The translations under genes were made by a program, and so were the position numbers. The notes beneath the pieces are model-generated. The model had not been told where the DNA came from and searched no databases. It was given only the letters and a program-made list of their open reading frames with translations. This document shows positions 24,457-32,565 of a stretch of DNA of 48,589 nt, piece by piece. The stretch comes from Flavobacteriales bacterium (GTDB lineage Bacteria > Bacteroidota > Bacteroidia > Flavobacteriales_F > PHOS-HE28). Location of the stretch: the NCBI GenBank assembly GCA_017987115.1, contig JAGNUG010000015.1, positions 1-48,589 of the forward strand, in the 5' to 3' direction. The number at the start of each line of letters is the position of its first letter. The first letter of the stretch is position 1.

Positions 24457-24867
24457 TCAGATCGTAGCAACTACTTTCAACTCGATCGCGATCGGTGTGG
24501 GCAGGCAGTTGATCTCAAGCGTTGTGCGGCAAGGTGGATCATGTTCAAAATGCTCCTTCCACAACCGATTGTATTCCCCGAAATCATCCTTCATGTTGGT
24601 CAGGAAAACAGTCACATCCACGATCTTGTCCCAGGAGGAACCAGCATCCTCCAGGATCCATTTCACGTTCTGGAAAACGCTGCGTACTTGTGTGGTAATG
24701 TTGTACGAAAGGATGTTGCCATCCGCATCCAGCTCAACGCCCGGGATTTTCTTGGTGCCACGTTCCCTTGGACCAACGCCACTTAGAAAAAGCAGATCAC
24801 CAACACGGCGAGCATGGGGGTAGTGGCCAACAGGTTCCGGGGCTTTGTTGCTGTGGGTGGAAGACAT
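24457..24867 (-). CDS. RidA-family (YjgF/YER057c/UK114) deaminase
   Basis: 136 residues. Typical RidA features: APEPVGHYPHARRVGDLLFL opening with the SGVGPRE strand end, IT-T-Q-V-R-x-V-x-x-N helix (NITTQVRSVFQNVKWILEDA), the DIVDVTVFL-like strand (KIVDVTVFLTNMKDD), and the C-terminal CRTTLEINCLPTPIAIEL with the catalytic Arg R114 that binds the substrate carboxylate. The PVGHYPHARRVGD start resembles the 2-aminomuconate deaminase branch, so the substrate may be an enamine or aminomuconate rather than the generic 2-aminoacrylate. It divides a short intergenic region with the ABC exporter operon on the other strand. Confidence 0.88.
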   Translation of the reverse strand: MSSTHSNKAPEPVGHYPHARRVGDLLFLSGVGPRERGTKKIPGVELDADGNILSYNITTQVRSVFQNVKWILEDAGSSWDKIVDVTVFLTNMKDDFGEYNRLWKEHFEHDPPCRTTLEINCLPTPIAIELKVVATI

Positions 24868-24956
24868 GGTAGCAAAGATGAGGCATTTTCCGATCGGCCC
24901 ATCACCACAATGACGCCTGTCACTTTACTTCGACTTCCTTTCCCGAACTTAGCTGC

Positions 24957-26039
24957 ATGATCCCACGCGCATTGTTCATTCTTGCACTCGTATGCCTCAC
25001 GGGCTGCAAAGAGGACGAGAACACCATCACACCGACCATTGGCACGATCACCGAAAGTGTTTACGCAAGTGGTATTGTGAAAGCAGCGGGGCAGTATCAG
25101 GTAATTCCATCGGCCAACGGAAAGCTCTTGGCGCTTTTGGTCCAGGAAGGGGATACCGTAAAAGCAGGGCAGGCACTGATGCGGATCGATGATCGAACAA
25201 GCAGCCTTTCAACGAGCAATGCCTTCGCCCAATTGCGCAATTTGGAACGTAACGTGCAGGACGATGGTCCGGTACTTGGTCAGCTAAGAACCGCACTGGA
25301 TCAAGCCCGTGACAAACTTGCCGTGGATAGTGCGAATTACATGCGACAGAAAGCGTTGTGGGAGAAAGAGATCGGAAGTCGCGCAGAATTCGATCAGCGT
25401 GAACTGGCCTATAATTCCAGTCGGTCAGCATATGAACGAGCACAGAAAGCGATAACGGAAACGCGCGATAAATTGCGGACGGAGCTGGAGGTCGCAAGGA
25501 ACACGGTAGCGATCAACACAGCAGGGAATGATGATCGCACACCCCGTAGTTTGATCGACGGTATCGTTTACGACCTGATGATCGAACCCGGTGAATTGGC
25601 CACTACCCAGAAACCCGTTGCAGTGATCGGAAGCGCAACGGATCTGTATCTGGAACTGGAGGTGGACGAGTACGACATCAGGCAAGTGAAGTCCGGCCAG
25701 TTGGTATACGTCACCTTGGATAGTTATGCCGATCAAGCCTTCGCTGCGGAGATCACGCGCATTATCCCGATCATGGATGAGCGATCACGCACGTTAAAAG
25801 TGGAAGCGAAGTTCACGGATAGGCCGCCAACGCTGTATCCGAATTTCACGGCCGAAGCAAGCATTGTGTTGCGCACGAAAGAGAACGCATTGACCGTTCC
25901 TGCGAGCTACGTGGTGGATGATGGTTTCGTGCTTATCAGTGCAGAAGAACGCAGAGCTGTAACCATCGGTGCACGCGATATGCAACGTGTCGAGATCCTT
26001 GAAGGCATAGACGCCAACACAACGCTTTACAAGCCCTGA
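24957..26039 (+). CDS. Periplasmic adaptor (HlyD/MacA-like) lipoprotein of an ABC exporter
   Basis: 360 residues with a lipoprotein signal peptide ending LVCLTGC (lipobox Cys17). A lipoyl-like half-motif (VIPSANGKLLALLVQEGDTV, then KAGQALMRIDD) is followed by a long coiled-coil hairpin of ~residues 85-190 (RNLERNVQDD ... RDKLRTELEVARNTVAIN), a second lipoyl half (LIDGIVYDLMIEPGELATTQ) and beta-barrel and membrane-proximal regions (EVDEYDIRQVKSGQLVYV; PASYVVDDGFVLI). This is the membrane-fusion architecture of MacA-type pumps. The permease starts 9 bp after its stop, and an ATPase follows, forming one operon. The cargo is unknown. Confidence 0.88.
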   Translation: MIPRALFILALVCLTGCKEDENTITPTIGTITESVYASGIVKAAGQYQVIPSANGKLLALLVQEGDTVKAGQALMRIDDRTSSLSTSNAFAQLRNLERNVQDDGPVLGQLRTALDQARDKLAVDSANYMRQKALWEKEIGSRAEFDQRELAYNSSRSAYERAQKAITETRDKLRTELEVARNTVAINTAGNDDRTPRSLIDGIVYDLMIEPGELATTQKPVAVIGSATDLYLELEVDEYDIRQVKSGQLVYVTLDSYADQAFAAEITRIIPIMDERSRTLKVEAKFTDRPPTLYPNFTAEASIVLRTKENALTVPASYVVDDGFVLISAEERRAVTIGARDMQRVEILEGIDANTTLYKP

Positions 26040-26048
26040 TCAGTCGTT

Positions 26049-27308
26049 ATGCAACTGCTGATCGACATCGCCGTTACCTTATTGCGGGCCAAAATGCGAC
26101 AAAGTATTGTTGCGGCTGTCGGTGTCATGTTCAGCATTGCCATGTTCGTTACGCTCTTGGGTTTCATGAACGGACTGAACACCTTGTTGGATGGTTTGAT
26201 CTTGAATCGCACGCCACATATTCGCTTGTACAATGAACTGCATGCATCGCCGATGCAGCCCATCGAGCATGCATTCCAATATGCGCCTGATAGTGCCCAC
26301 CACTTTATCCGCAGCATCAAACCAAAGAATGAATTGCCACGATTGCGCAACGCAACAGCGATCATGGCCGCATTGGAGAAGGATGAACGCGTGCTTGCCG
26401 TTTCGCCACGGTTGGTAGCGCAAGTGCTTTTCAATGTAGGTACCACGGATCTGAACGGTATCGTGAATGGAGTGGATGTCATGAAGGAGGTGCAGTACTA
26501 CACGTTCGCGGACTATCTGGTACAAGGTGAACCGGAGGATCTTGCGAGTGGCAACAACACCATCGTCCTGGGCAAAGGGTTGGCGGATCTGATGGAAGCG
26601 AAGATCGGCGATGTGGTGCAGGTGACCACCGCGACCGGTGATCGGGCCATGCTGCGCGTTGTCGGCTATTTCCAAAGCGGCATCGCGGACTACGACAAAG
26701 TGCAGTGCTACGCGAACATCAAGACGGTGCAGAAATTATTGGCGCGACCCGGAAGTTACCTCACGGACATCAACGTGAAGCTGCACGACATTGCTGAAGC
26801 GCCGGCAATGGCAAAAGAACTCAGGTCGCGCTTTGGTGCACAGGCCGAGGACATACAAACGGCCAACGCACAATTTGAAACGGGTAGCGATGTGCGTAAC
26901 ATCATCAGTTACGCGGTGGGTATTGTGCTGTTGATCGTAGCGGGTTTCGGGATCTACAATATCCTGAACATGATGATCTATGAAAAGCTGGATGCGATCG
27001 CGATCCTCAAAGCCACCGGGTTCAATGGAAACGATGTGCGCAGGATCTTCTTGTTGCTCAGTATCATTATCGGGATCGTCGGAGCGGTCGGGGGACTGAT
27101 CGTCGGTGTAGGGCTGCAAACATTGATCGACAACACACCATTCGTAACCGCAGCGTTACCTACGATAACCACGTTCCCCGTTGATTATTCGCTCAAATAC
27201 TATGTCATTGCCGTGTCCTTCGCCTTGCTTACCACATGGGTGGCAGGTTGGTTCCCTGCCAGTAAGGCGAGTCAAATAGACCCTGTAGAGATCATCCGCG
27301 GAAAATGA
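26049..27308 (+). CDS. FtsX-type ABC transporter permease (MacB/LolC-like)
   Basis: 419 residues. One N-terminal membrane helix (AAVGVMFSIAMFVTLLGFMN) precedes a ~240-residue periplasmic MacB_PCD-like domain. Three C-terminal helices make up the FtsX domain: AVGIVLLIVAGFGIYNILNM, LLSIIIGIVGAVGGLIVGVG, and YYVIAVSFALLTTWVAGWFP, closing with [15 protein letters not shown], the typical end of MacB/LolC permeases. The ...YEKLDAIAILKATGF... coupling helix contacts the ATPase. It lacks a fused ATPase, and the ATPase gene overlaps its stop by 4 bp. The combination with the adaptor points to a mechanotransmission exporter for lipoproteins, peptides or toxins. Confidence 0.9.
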   Translation: MQLLIDIAVTLLRAKMRQSIVAAVGVMFSIAMFVTLLGFMNGLNTLLDGLILNRTPHIRLYNELHASPMQPIEHAFQYAPDSAHHFIRSIKPKNELPRLRNATAIMAALEKDERVLAVSPRLVAQVLFNVGTTDLNGIVNGVDVMKEVQYYTFADYLVQGEPEDLASGNNTIVLGKGLADLMEAKIGDVVQVTTATGDRAMLRVVGYFQSGIADYDKVQCYANIKTVQKLLARPGSYLTDINVKLHDIAEAPAMAKELRSRFGAQAEDIQTANAQFETGSDVRNIISYAVGIVLLIVAGFGIYNILNMMIYEKLDAIAILKATGFNGNDVRRIFLLLSIIIGIVGAVGGLIVGVGLQTLIDNTPFVTAALPTITTFPVDYSLKYYVIAVSFALLTTWVAGWFPASKASQIDPVEIIRGK

Positions 27309-27988
27309 ACAAAGACGCGAATGCACTCGAAGTCCGGAAGGTGAGCAAATACTTCCATGATCCGGTATCGGTGAAGGTATTGAAGGAGGTGTCGTTGGAA
27401 GTAAAGCGCGGGGAGTTCGTGAGCATTACAGGGAAAAGTGGTTGTGGTAAAAGCACTTTGTTGTACATCCTCAGTACCATGGACACCGACTACGAGGGTG
27501 AATTGTTCATCGATGGCGAAGCAACACGCGGTAAGCCCGGATCCCGTTTGGCGCAGATCCGGAATGAAAAGATCGGATTCGTCTTTCAGTTCCACTACTT
27601 GCTGACCGAGTTCAGTGTATTGCACAATGTGATGTTACCGGGGTTGAAATTGCGCAAGAAAAGTAAAGCCGAAGTGGAACACCGTGCCATGGAGCTGCTC
27701 AACGAGTTGGAGATCGGTGATCAGGCATTGAAAGGCGCGAACCAGATCAGTGGAGGCCAGAAACAACGAGTGGCCATTGCGCGCGCATTGATCAATGATC
27801 CGTTGATCATCATGGGCGACGAACCAACAGGCAACCTGGACAGCCGGAACAGCGACATAGTTTTCGACATTTTTCAACGGATCGCTCAAGAGCACAAACG
27901 CAGTCTATTGGTCGTGACGCATGACCCTGATTTTGCCGACCGTACCGATCGCATCATAGAGATGGATGATGGCAGGGTCGTGAGTTGA
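27305..27988 (+). CDS. ABC transporter ATP-binding protein (LolD/MacB type)
   Basis: 227 residues with all ABC motifs: Walker [10 protein letters not shown] (43-51), Q-loop [18 protein letters not shown], signature [15 protein letters not shown], Walker [15 protein letters not shown], and H-loop [11 protein letters not shown]. The FQFHYLL Q-loop region matches the MacB/LolD group ('FQ.f.LlpelTa.eNV'). It starts within the last codon of the permease (ATGA overlap), ends the operon, and a strong terminator follows 12 bp after the stop. It powers the FtsX-type permease from the cytoplasmic side. Confidence 0.94.
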   Translation: MNKDANALEVRKVSKYFHDPVSVKVLKEVSLEVKRGEFVSITGKSGCGKSTLLYILSTMDTDYEGELFIDGEATRGKPGSRLAQIRNEKIGFVFQFHYLLTEFSVLHNVMLPGLKLRKKSKAEVEHRAMELLNELEIGDQALKGANQISGGQKQRVAIARALINDPLIIMGDEPTGNLDSRNSDIVFDIFQRIAQEHKRSLLVVTHDPDFADRTDRIIEMDDGRVVS

Positions 27989-28000
27989 ATCCAACGAACA

Positions 28001-28020
28001 AAGGCCCGTTTCCGGGCCTT
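28001..28020 (+). terminator. Rho-independent terminator of the ABC exporter operon
   Basis: AAGGCCCG (28001-28008) and CGGGCCTT (28013-28020) form a perfect 8-bp stem with TTTC loop, followed by CATTCTTTCTT. It begins 12 bp after the ATPase stop codon. Confidence 0.8.
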
Positions 28021-28080
28021 CATTCTTTCTTGGGTTTTGGTTTGGGTTCTGGTATGACGAAGAACAACACCTTGGCGAAG

Positions 28081-28110
28081 AGGAACGGAACCTAGGGCGG
28101 TCCCGTTCCT
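28081..28110 (-). terminator. Candidate hairpin between convergent genes
   Basis: AGGAACGG pairs perfectly with CCGTTCCT across a 14-base spacer. It lies between the ABC operon and the convergent coiled-coil gene, 35 bp past the latter's stop. There is no clear T-run, so it is weaker than the terminator at 28001. Confidence 0.3.
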
Positions 28111-28144
28111 TCCTCTGTGGGGCGGCATCTACCGCTCTCCCTGA

Positions 28145-29011
28145 TCAACGCAGCTTCAGATAGAACGTTTGAAGATAGTCCTTACCTGAGCTCACATCGA
28201 TCCGGTAGACGCCGGGTTCCAGTTTTTTCTTGGGATTGAATTTGAGGTCCACACGTGCCGTGCTTGCAGCTTTACTTGGCTTGCCTGCGGTGTGCGCACT
28301 AGCGGTTGCTTCGTTCATTGCGCGGCTCGTTGAAACGGATGGATCCTGTCCGGTGTACTCGGTTCCCTTTGGTGAGGTGATCGTGAAGTTGGCACCGCTG
28401 GCCAACGCTTCCGGTAGGTCAAAGGCCATGTGCAGCTCATTTGCTCGCCGCGCCTTAACTGTGAGTTTGGCCTTCTTGCCTTTGAGCGCATCCACTTGTG
28501 CATTGTTCACCATGCGTGCACCTGCATCACGCATTTCCAATTGATGTGCTAATGCTTCGCGCTCCGCATTTGCGCGATCAGCGGCTGTGCGTAGATCCAC
28601 CTCGTTCGCTTGTGCATCCTTTAGTTTGTCACGCAGTTGCTGTGCGGTGAGTTTCAGGTCGGCTAGTTCTTTTGCTTGCTTTTCATTGCGCACGCCAATG
28701 CCAGCAAGTTCACTTGCACGTGCCTCCGCCTTGGCCAGCCGGTCTTCCAGATCTGCAATGGAATTCATCGCCTCACTGTTCTTTTGTTCGATCGCACTCA
28801 ACATATCGCTGGTCATGTTCAACCTGGCCAAAGCGGCTTCTTGTTCTGCAAGCGCTTTGTCCTTATCGGCCAATGCTGATCTGACGGCTTGCTCAAGAGC
28901 GCTTTGTTGATCGTGGATGTAAGCAGTGGTGCTAATTGCTCCAGTTGCGATAAGTGCCAGTGCCACTATGGTGGCGGTTTTGGCTTTGCTTTTTGTTTTT
29001 GCGGTTTCCAT
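28145..29011 (-). CDS. Membrane-anchored coiled-coil protein, 288 aa, function unknown
   Basis: Start chosen at METAKTKSKAKTATIVAL; ten codons upstream are open. One N-terminal membrane helix (TATIVALALIATGAISTTAY) is followed by ~130 residues of Ala/Glu/Lys-rich coiled coil (e.g. LADLKLTAQQLRDKLKDAQA). A C-terminal beta domain starts near residue 170 (KGKKAKLTVKARRANELHMA; a late KLEPGVYRIDVSSGKDYLQT). The C-terminal region may be a periplasmic beta-sandwich. I do not recognise the family. It lies 90 bp downstream of the histidine kinase, same strand, so it may be part of that operon or its regulon, although the gap could hold a separate promoter. Confidence 0.7.
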   Translation of the reverse strand: METAKTKSKAKTATIVALALIATGAISTTAYIHDQQSALEQAVRSALADKDKALAEQEAALARLNMTSDMLSAIEQKNSEAMNSIADLEDRLAKAEARASELAGIGVRNEKQAKELADLKLTAQQLRDKLKDAQANEVDLRTAADRANAEREALAHQLEMRDAGARMVNNAQVDALKGKKAKLTVKARRANELHMAFDLPEALASGANFTITSPKGTEYTGQDPSVSTSRAMNEATASAHTAGKPSKAASTARVDLKFNPKKKLEPGVYRIDVSSGKDYLQTFYLKLR

Positions 29012-29100
29012 TAGGGTTGTTTTGGGCTTATTACGCCGCACACCCCACCAACAGTTATGAAAAAGTCATGAAAACTGGATTTTCCCCTTGAACCCTGAAT

Positions 29101-30465
29101 TCAACTTCCTGAGCTGAACTTCACGATGAACTGAGCACCTTTACCGATCTCGGAGACCACATCTATGGTGCCTTTGTGCAGTTCAACCACGCGCTTTACC
29201 AAGGCCAATCCAATACCATACCCGTGAGCATCACTGGTATGCTTCGCACGATAGAAGTGCTCGAAAATGCGTTCCTGGTCCTGTGGGGCTATCCCTGGAC
29301 CGTTGTCCTCCACTTTCATTTCGATGGTGGACCCGACCCGTCCCAGAGAGATCATGGCGTGGTGATCAGGAGAATACTTGCACGCATTTTCCAAGAGATT
29401 GGCGATCATGGATTGAAGCAAGATCTCGTTGCCTGTCATGGTCACATCCTCATCATCTTCCACCTCGTTCATGTTCACGTCGATCTTATTCGCCACATTG
29501 GCCTCCATAAGATTCTCGCGCACCATCCAGATCACCTCATCCAAGCGCACCGGACTGAAGGATATCGCCGTTGCCTCTGTTTCGGCCTGCGCCAATAACA
29601 ACAAACGATCACTTGACCGGGTCACGGCACGCACATCCTCTTGAATGGAACGCAATGCCTTTAAATAGTCAGCCTCGGACCTAGGTTTCAATAGCAGCAC
29701 GTCGATCTGTCCGGATATGGCGGTCAAGGGGGTACGCATTTCATGGGATGCGTTTGCGATGAAGTTCTTCTGGGAATGGAAAGCGGAACGCAAGCGCCCC
29801 AGCATGCCATTGAATGAGATCGCCAATTGCGCAAGCTCATCAGTACCGTTGCCGATATCGACCCTTTTTGATAGGTCGGTCGCAGAGGTCTCTTGGATGT
29901 CCTCTACAAGGCGCTTGATCGGAGAGAGTGCACGGAGTGCAAATATCCTGCCGACCAGAAAGATCAGGGCGGTCCCGATGACCAAAGTTACCAGCATGAC
30001 CCGGGCCAGGTCCGCGAGTTTTCTTCTGCCGAAACGATCATAGCCTGAAGTAACTACGGTGTACTGTTCATCACCGTTCATGAACACCGAGCCGAATGCC
30101 TCACGGTCATTGAAAGCGGATAATAGGGTGCCTTTTTCCTTGATGCGGGTGATCATATACTTCGGTTCCATTGGGTCCTCGATACCCATGTGGAACAACA
30201 AAGAATCGTTGGAATCAAAAATGCTGATGGACTCTTCGGTCAAACGCACAAGGCCTCTCTGTTCCATTTTACGCAACAAGCGATCATCGACCTCTTCCAC
30301 CTGTATCAATAGGTTCGCTGCATTCTCCCCACGGTCATGCAGGCGCGTATTGAATTCATCCTTTCTGAATTCAGCAGCACGCAAGTACACGATCACGAAT
30401 GCCAGTCCTAGTATACAAGACGCAAGCAAAAGGAATTGCACGGCAAGTCGCGTGCGGATGTTCAT
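29101..30465 (-). CDS. Sensor histidine kinase (HAMP, HisKA, HATPase_c)
   Basis: 454 residues. Two membrane helices (FLLLASCILGLAFVIVYLRA and ARVMLVTLVIGTALIFLVGR) flank a ~120-residue periplasmic sensor domain. HAMP spans ~residues 175-228 (ALRALSPIKRLVEDIQE). The phosphoacceptor is H241 in NASHEMRTPLTAISGQ. The ATPase has the N box (NLLENACKYSPD), G1 (DNGPGIAP), F box (IFEHFYRAK) and G2 (GYGIGLALVKR). The layout resembles CusS/HssS-type envelope sensors of the OmpR-linked class. The start overlaps the response-regulator stop by 4 bp. The stimulus is unknown; metals or envelope stress are plausible given the neighbourhood but not shown. Confidence 0.94.
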   Translation of the reverse strand: MNIRTRLAVQFLLLASCILGLAFVIVYLRAAEFRKDEFNTRLHDRGENAANLLIQVEEVDDRLLRKMEQRGLVRLTEESISIFDSNDSLLFHMGIEDPMEPKYMITRIKEKGTLLSAFNDREAFGSVFMNGDEQYTVVTSGYDRFGRRKLADLARVMLVTLVIGTALIFLVGRIFALRALSPIKRLVEDIQETSATDLSKRVDIGNGTDELAQLAISFNGMLGRLRSAFHSQKNFIANASHEMRTPLTAISGQIDVLLLKPRSEADYLKALRSIQEDVRAVTRSSDRLLLLAQAETEATAISFSPVRLDEVIWMVRENLMEANVANKIDVNMNEVEDDEDVTMTGNEILLQSMIANLLENACKYSPDHHAMISLGRVGSTIEMKVEDNGPGIAPQDQERIFEHFYRAKHTSDAHGYGIGLALVKRVVELHKGTIDVVSEIGKGAQFIVKFSSGS

Positions 30466-31145
30466 GGCTTATTGGTAAGGATATATCCTTGACCGAATCG
30501 AGTGTGTATCAGCTTGGGTTCAAAGTCACGATCCATCTTCTTGCGCAATAATTTGACGTACGCTTCGACCACGTTGGTTCCTGTGTTGAAATCGATCTTC
30601 CACACCTGTTCGCTCAGGAAACTTCTTGAAAGTACACGCTGCGGATTACGCATGAAGAACTCGAGCAGTTCGAACTCCTTCACTGTGAGTTGTATCCGCT
30701 GTCCATTTCTCAGGACTTCTTTCTTGACCGTATCCAGATCAAGACCGGCATACGATAGTTTGTCATCCAGCGAAACAGAATTGGTATTTCCTCTACGTGT
30801 AAGTGATCGCACACGGGCAAGCAGTTCCTGGAATTCGAACGGTTTTACCAGATAATCATCAGCCCCGGCATCCAGGCCGGCTACTTTGTCCGCGGTGGTC
30901 CCCAATGCGGTGAGCATCAGAATGGGAACTTTGCTTCCCCCGGCACGGATCGCTTTGCACGCACCGATACCATCCAATCGAGGTAGCATTACGTCCAGTA
31001 GGATCAGATCCAAGGTATCATCCTTGGCCAGTCGTTTGCCGGCAAGCCCATCCGGGGCACTCACTACAACATGTCCGCTTTCTTCCAGACCTTGTTTTAT
31101 GAAGGCGGCAACCTTTGGTTCATCTTCTACGACCAGTATGCGCAT
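30462..31145 (-). CDS. OmpR/PhoB-family response regulator
   Basis: 227 residues. The receiver domain holds the acidic pair in VVEDEPKV, phosphoacceptor D51 in LILLDVMLP, a Thr switch in LMLTAL and Lys in YLVKPFEF. The winged-helix DNA-binding domain spans ~residues 130-225 (IQLTVKEFELLEFFMRNPQR, VLSRSFLSEQVWKIDF, NVVEAYVKLLRKKMD, TRFGQGYIL). It resembles CusR/CopR. It heads the two-component operon (regulator first, then kinase with 4-bp overlap). A perfect -7 box precedes the ATG by 4 bp, so the transcript is probably nearly leaderless, unless a longer mRNA starts upstream. Confidence 0.94.
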   Translation of the reverse strand: MRILVVEDEPKVAAFIKQGLEESGHVVVSAPDGLAGKRLAKDDTLDLILLDVMLPRLDGIGACKAIRAGGSKVPILMLTALGTTADKVAGLDAGADDYLVKPFEFQELLARVRSLTRRGNTNSVSLDDKLSYAGLDLDTVKKEVLRNGQRIQLTVKEFELLEFFMRNPQRVLSRSFLSEQVWKIDFNTGTNVVEAYVKLLRKKMDRDFEPKLIHTRFGQGYILTNKP

Positions 31146-31149
31146 GGAT

Positions 31150-31157
31150 CAAAACTA
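31150..31157 (-). promoter_or_regulatory. -7 promoter box of the two-component operon
   Basis: The minus strand reads TAGTTTTG, an exact TAnnTTTG match, 4 bp before the response-regulator ATG. No -33 TTG at 17-23 bp was found, which may indicate activator dependence. Confidence 0.45.
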
Positions 31158-31197
31158 GTTGGTGGAACGGTGAGAAGGTACACTTTGATCCATACAA

Positions 31198-31229
31198 TTG
31201 AAAAAGGTCCGACGACGGACCTTTTTCAA
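31198..31229. terminator. Perfect 14-bp-stem bidirectional hairpin in a divergent region
   Basis: TTGAAAAAGGTCCG (31198-31211), loop ACGA, and CGGACCTTTTTCAA (31216-31229) are exact complements. The stem's A/T-rich base gives a U-run on both strands, the form of a bidirectional intrinsic terminator. No annotated gene points into it: the response regulator reads away to the left and the reductase to the right. It may end an unseen small RNA or act as an insulator. Confidence 0.6.
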
Positions 31230-31523
31230 AATACTGCAAAACCAGTCCTTCGTCCAGTTTACCCGAGTATCGCAAGGCAACCGGCACCCCTGCCCAGCAA
31301 CATTGTTGCTTCCTTGCGAATATTCAGGGTCCTCCAAGTAACGGGTCGCTCAAGAGTGGTCGCTCTAACGGTGCAAAGCTCGTGCAATGCGCAGAGAATG
31401 AATGGGGAATGGAATGAAAAATTCATGAAAATTGAACGGTGCTGCGAAGTCTGTTCGGAGCAGACGGATCGGTGCGTAAGCAGCAAGTGGTGGCATATGC
31501 TACTACAAGTTCTGAGCTGTGCG

Positions 31524-31531
31524 TAGTTTTA
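31524..31531 (+). promoter_or_regulatory. Candidate -7 box for the aldo-keto reductase gene
   Basis: TAGTTTTA is one base off TAnnTTTG and lies 37 bp before the ATG at 31569. No strong -33 element was seen. Confidence 0.3.
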
Positions 31532-31568
31532 CATCAACCCTAATTCAAAACTCACCCCACATACAATT

Positions 31569-32555
31569 ATGCGCTACCGTAGACTAGGCACATCAGGCCT
31601 TCAAGTATCAGAACTTTCATTGGGCTCATGGCTCACTTTCGGTAAACAGATCGGGGACCCCGTTGCTGAGAAATTGATGAAGACCGCCTATGATGGCGGG
31701 ATCAACTTCTTCGACAATGCCGAGATCTATGCTCGGGGTGAGAGTGAGCGGGTAATGGGCAAAGTGCTGAAGAAGATGAAATGGAGCCGCGATTCGTGGG
31801 TCGTTAGCAGCAAGGTCTTCTTCGGTACTGGTGGAAAATTGCCTACCCAGATCGGCTTGCACCGTAAACATGTTGTGGAAGGCTGTAACGATGCACTGAA
31901 ACGGTTGCAGGTGGAGTACATCGACCTGTTCTTTTGTCACCGTCCGGACAAGAACACACCGATCGAAGAAACCGTTTGGACCATGCACCAACTGATCATG
32001 GCCGGCAAGATCCTGTATTGGGGCACCAGCGAATGGAGCGCACAGGAAATCATGGAGGCGCACCTATTCGCCAAGCAGAACCATTTGATCGGGCCGATCA
32101 TGGAACAACCGCAATACAACATGTTCCACCGCGATAAGGTTGAAGTAGAATACGGACAGATCTACAAGACCGTTGGACTTGGCACCACGATCTGGAGCCC
32201 CTTGGCCAGTGGCATACTCAGTGGAAAACACCGGGATACAAAAGCCAATAAAGGCACGCGCCTTACCATGGAAGGCTTGGATTGGTTGCGCGAACGCGAG
32301 CTGACCGAAGCGCGTCTGAAGAAAGTGGACAAGCTGAAAGTGATCGCTGAAAAGCTCGATCTTTCACTTCCTGTAATGGCGCTTGCTTGGTGCTTGAAGA
32401 ACCCGAACGTGAGCACCGTGATCCTGGGTGCAAGCAAAGAAGCACAGCTAAAGGAGAACTTGGGTGCGGTAGAAGCCCAGGATAAGTTGACTGCAGCTGT
32501 AATGGAGAAGATCGCGAAGGTGTTGGACAACGAACCGGCGCGACCGATGTTCTGA
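31569..32555 (+). CDS. Aldo-keto reductase, KCNAB-like (potassium channel beta-subunit) group
   Basis: 328 residues forming a complete TIM-barrel NADPH-dependent reductase. The catalytic tetrad is visible: D49 and Y54 in FFDNAEIYARGESE, K82 in VVSSKVFFGTGG, H124 in LFFCHRPD. MRYRRLGTSGLQVSELSLGS is the standard opening, and the C-terminal NVSTVILGASKEAQLKENLG gives the cofactor-clamp GAS..QL..N motif. The sequence style (FFGTGGKLPTQIGLHRKHVV, PQYNMFHRDKVE) is that of bacterial Kv-beta/YghZ-like enzymes that reduce aldehydes, including methylglyoxal. The eamA fragment starts 10 bp downstream in the same direction. Confidence 0.94.
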   Translation: MRYRRLGTSGLQVSELSLGSWLTFGKQIGDPVAEKLMKTAYDGGINFFDNAEIYARGESERVMGKVLKKMKWSRDSWVVSSKVFFGTGGKLPTQIGLHRKHVVEGCNDALKRLQVEYIDLFFCHRPDKNTPIEETVWTMHQLIMAGKILYWGTSEWSAQEIMEAHLFAKQNHLIGPIMEQPQYNMFHRDKVEVEYGQIYKTVGLGTTIWSPLASGILSGKHRDTKANKGTRLTMEGLDWLRERELTEARLKKVDKLKVIAEKLDLSLPVMALAWCLKNPNVSTVILGASKEAQLKENLGAVEAQDKLTAAVMEKIAKVLDNEPARPMF

Positions 32556-32565
32556 TCAGTATCGA

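Larger units (their letters stand above)
31146..31568. other. Divergent intergenic region between the two-component operon and the aldo-keto reductase
   Basis: These 423 bases hold the -7 boxes of both flanking genes and the perfect hairpin at 31198-31229. The remaining ~300 bases show no gene I can support, though a small RNA could fit. Confidence 0.5.

Noticed and set aside
31071..31526. 151-codon plus-strand frame over the divergent region
   Set aside because: Starts antisense to the response regulator, runs through the perfect hairpin, and has no coding character.
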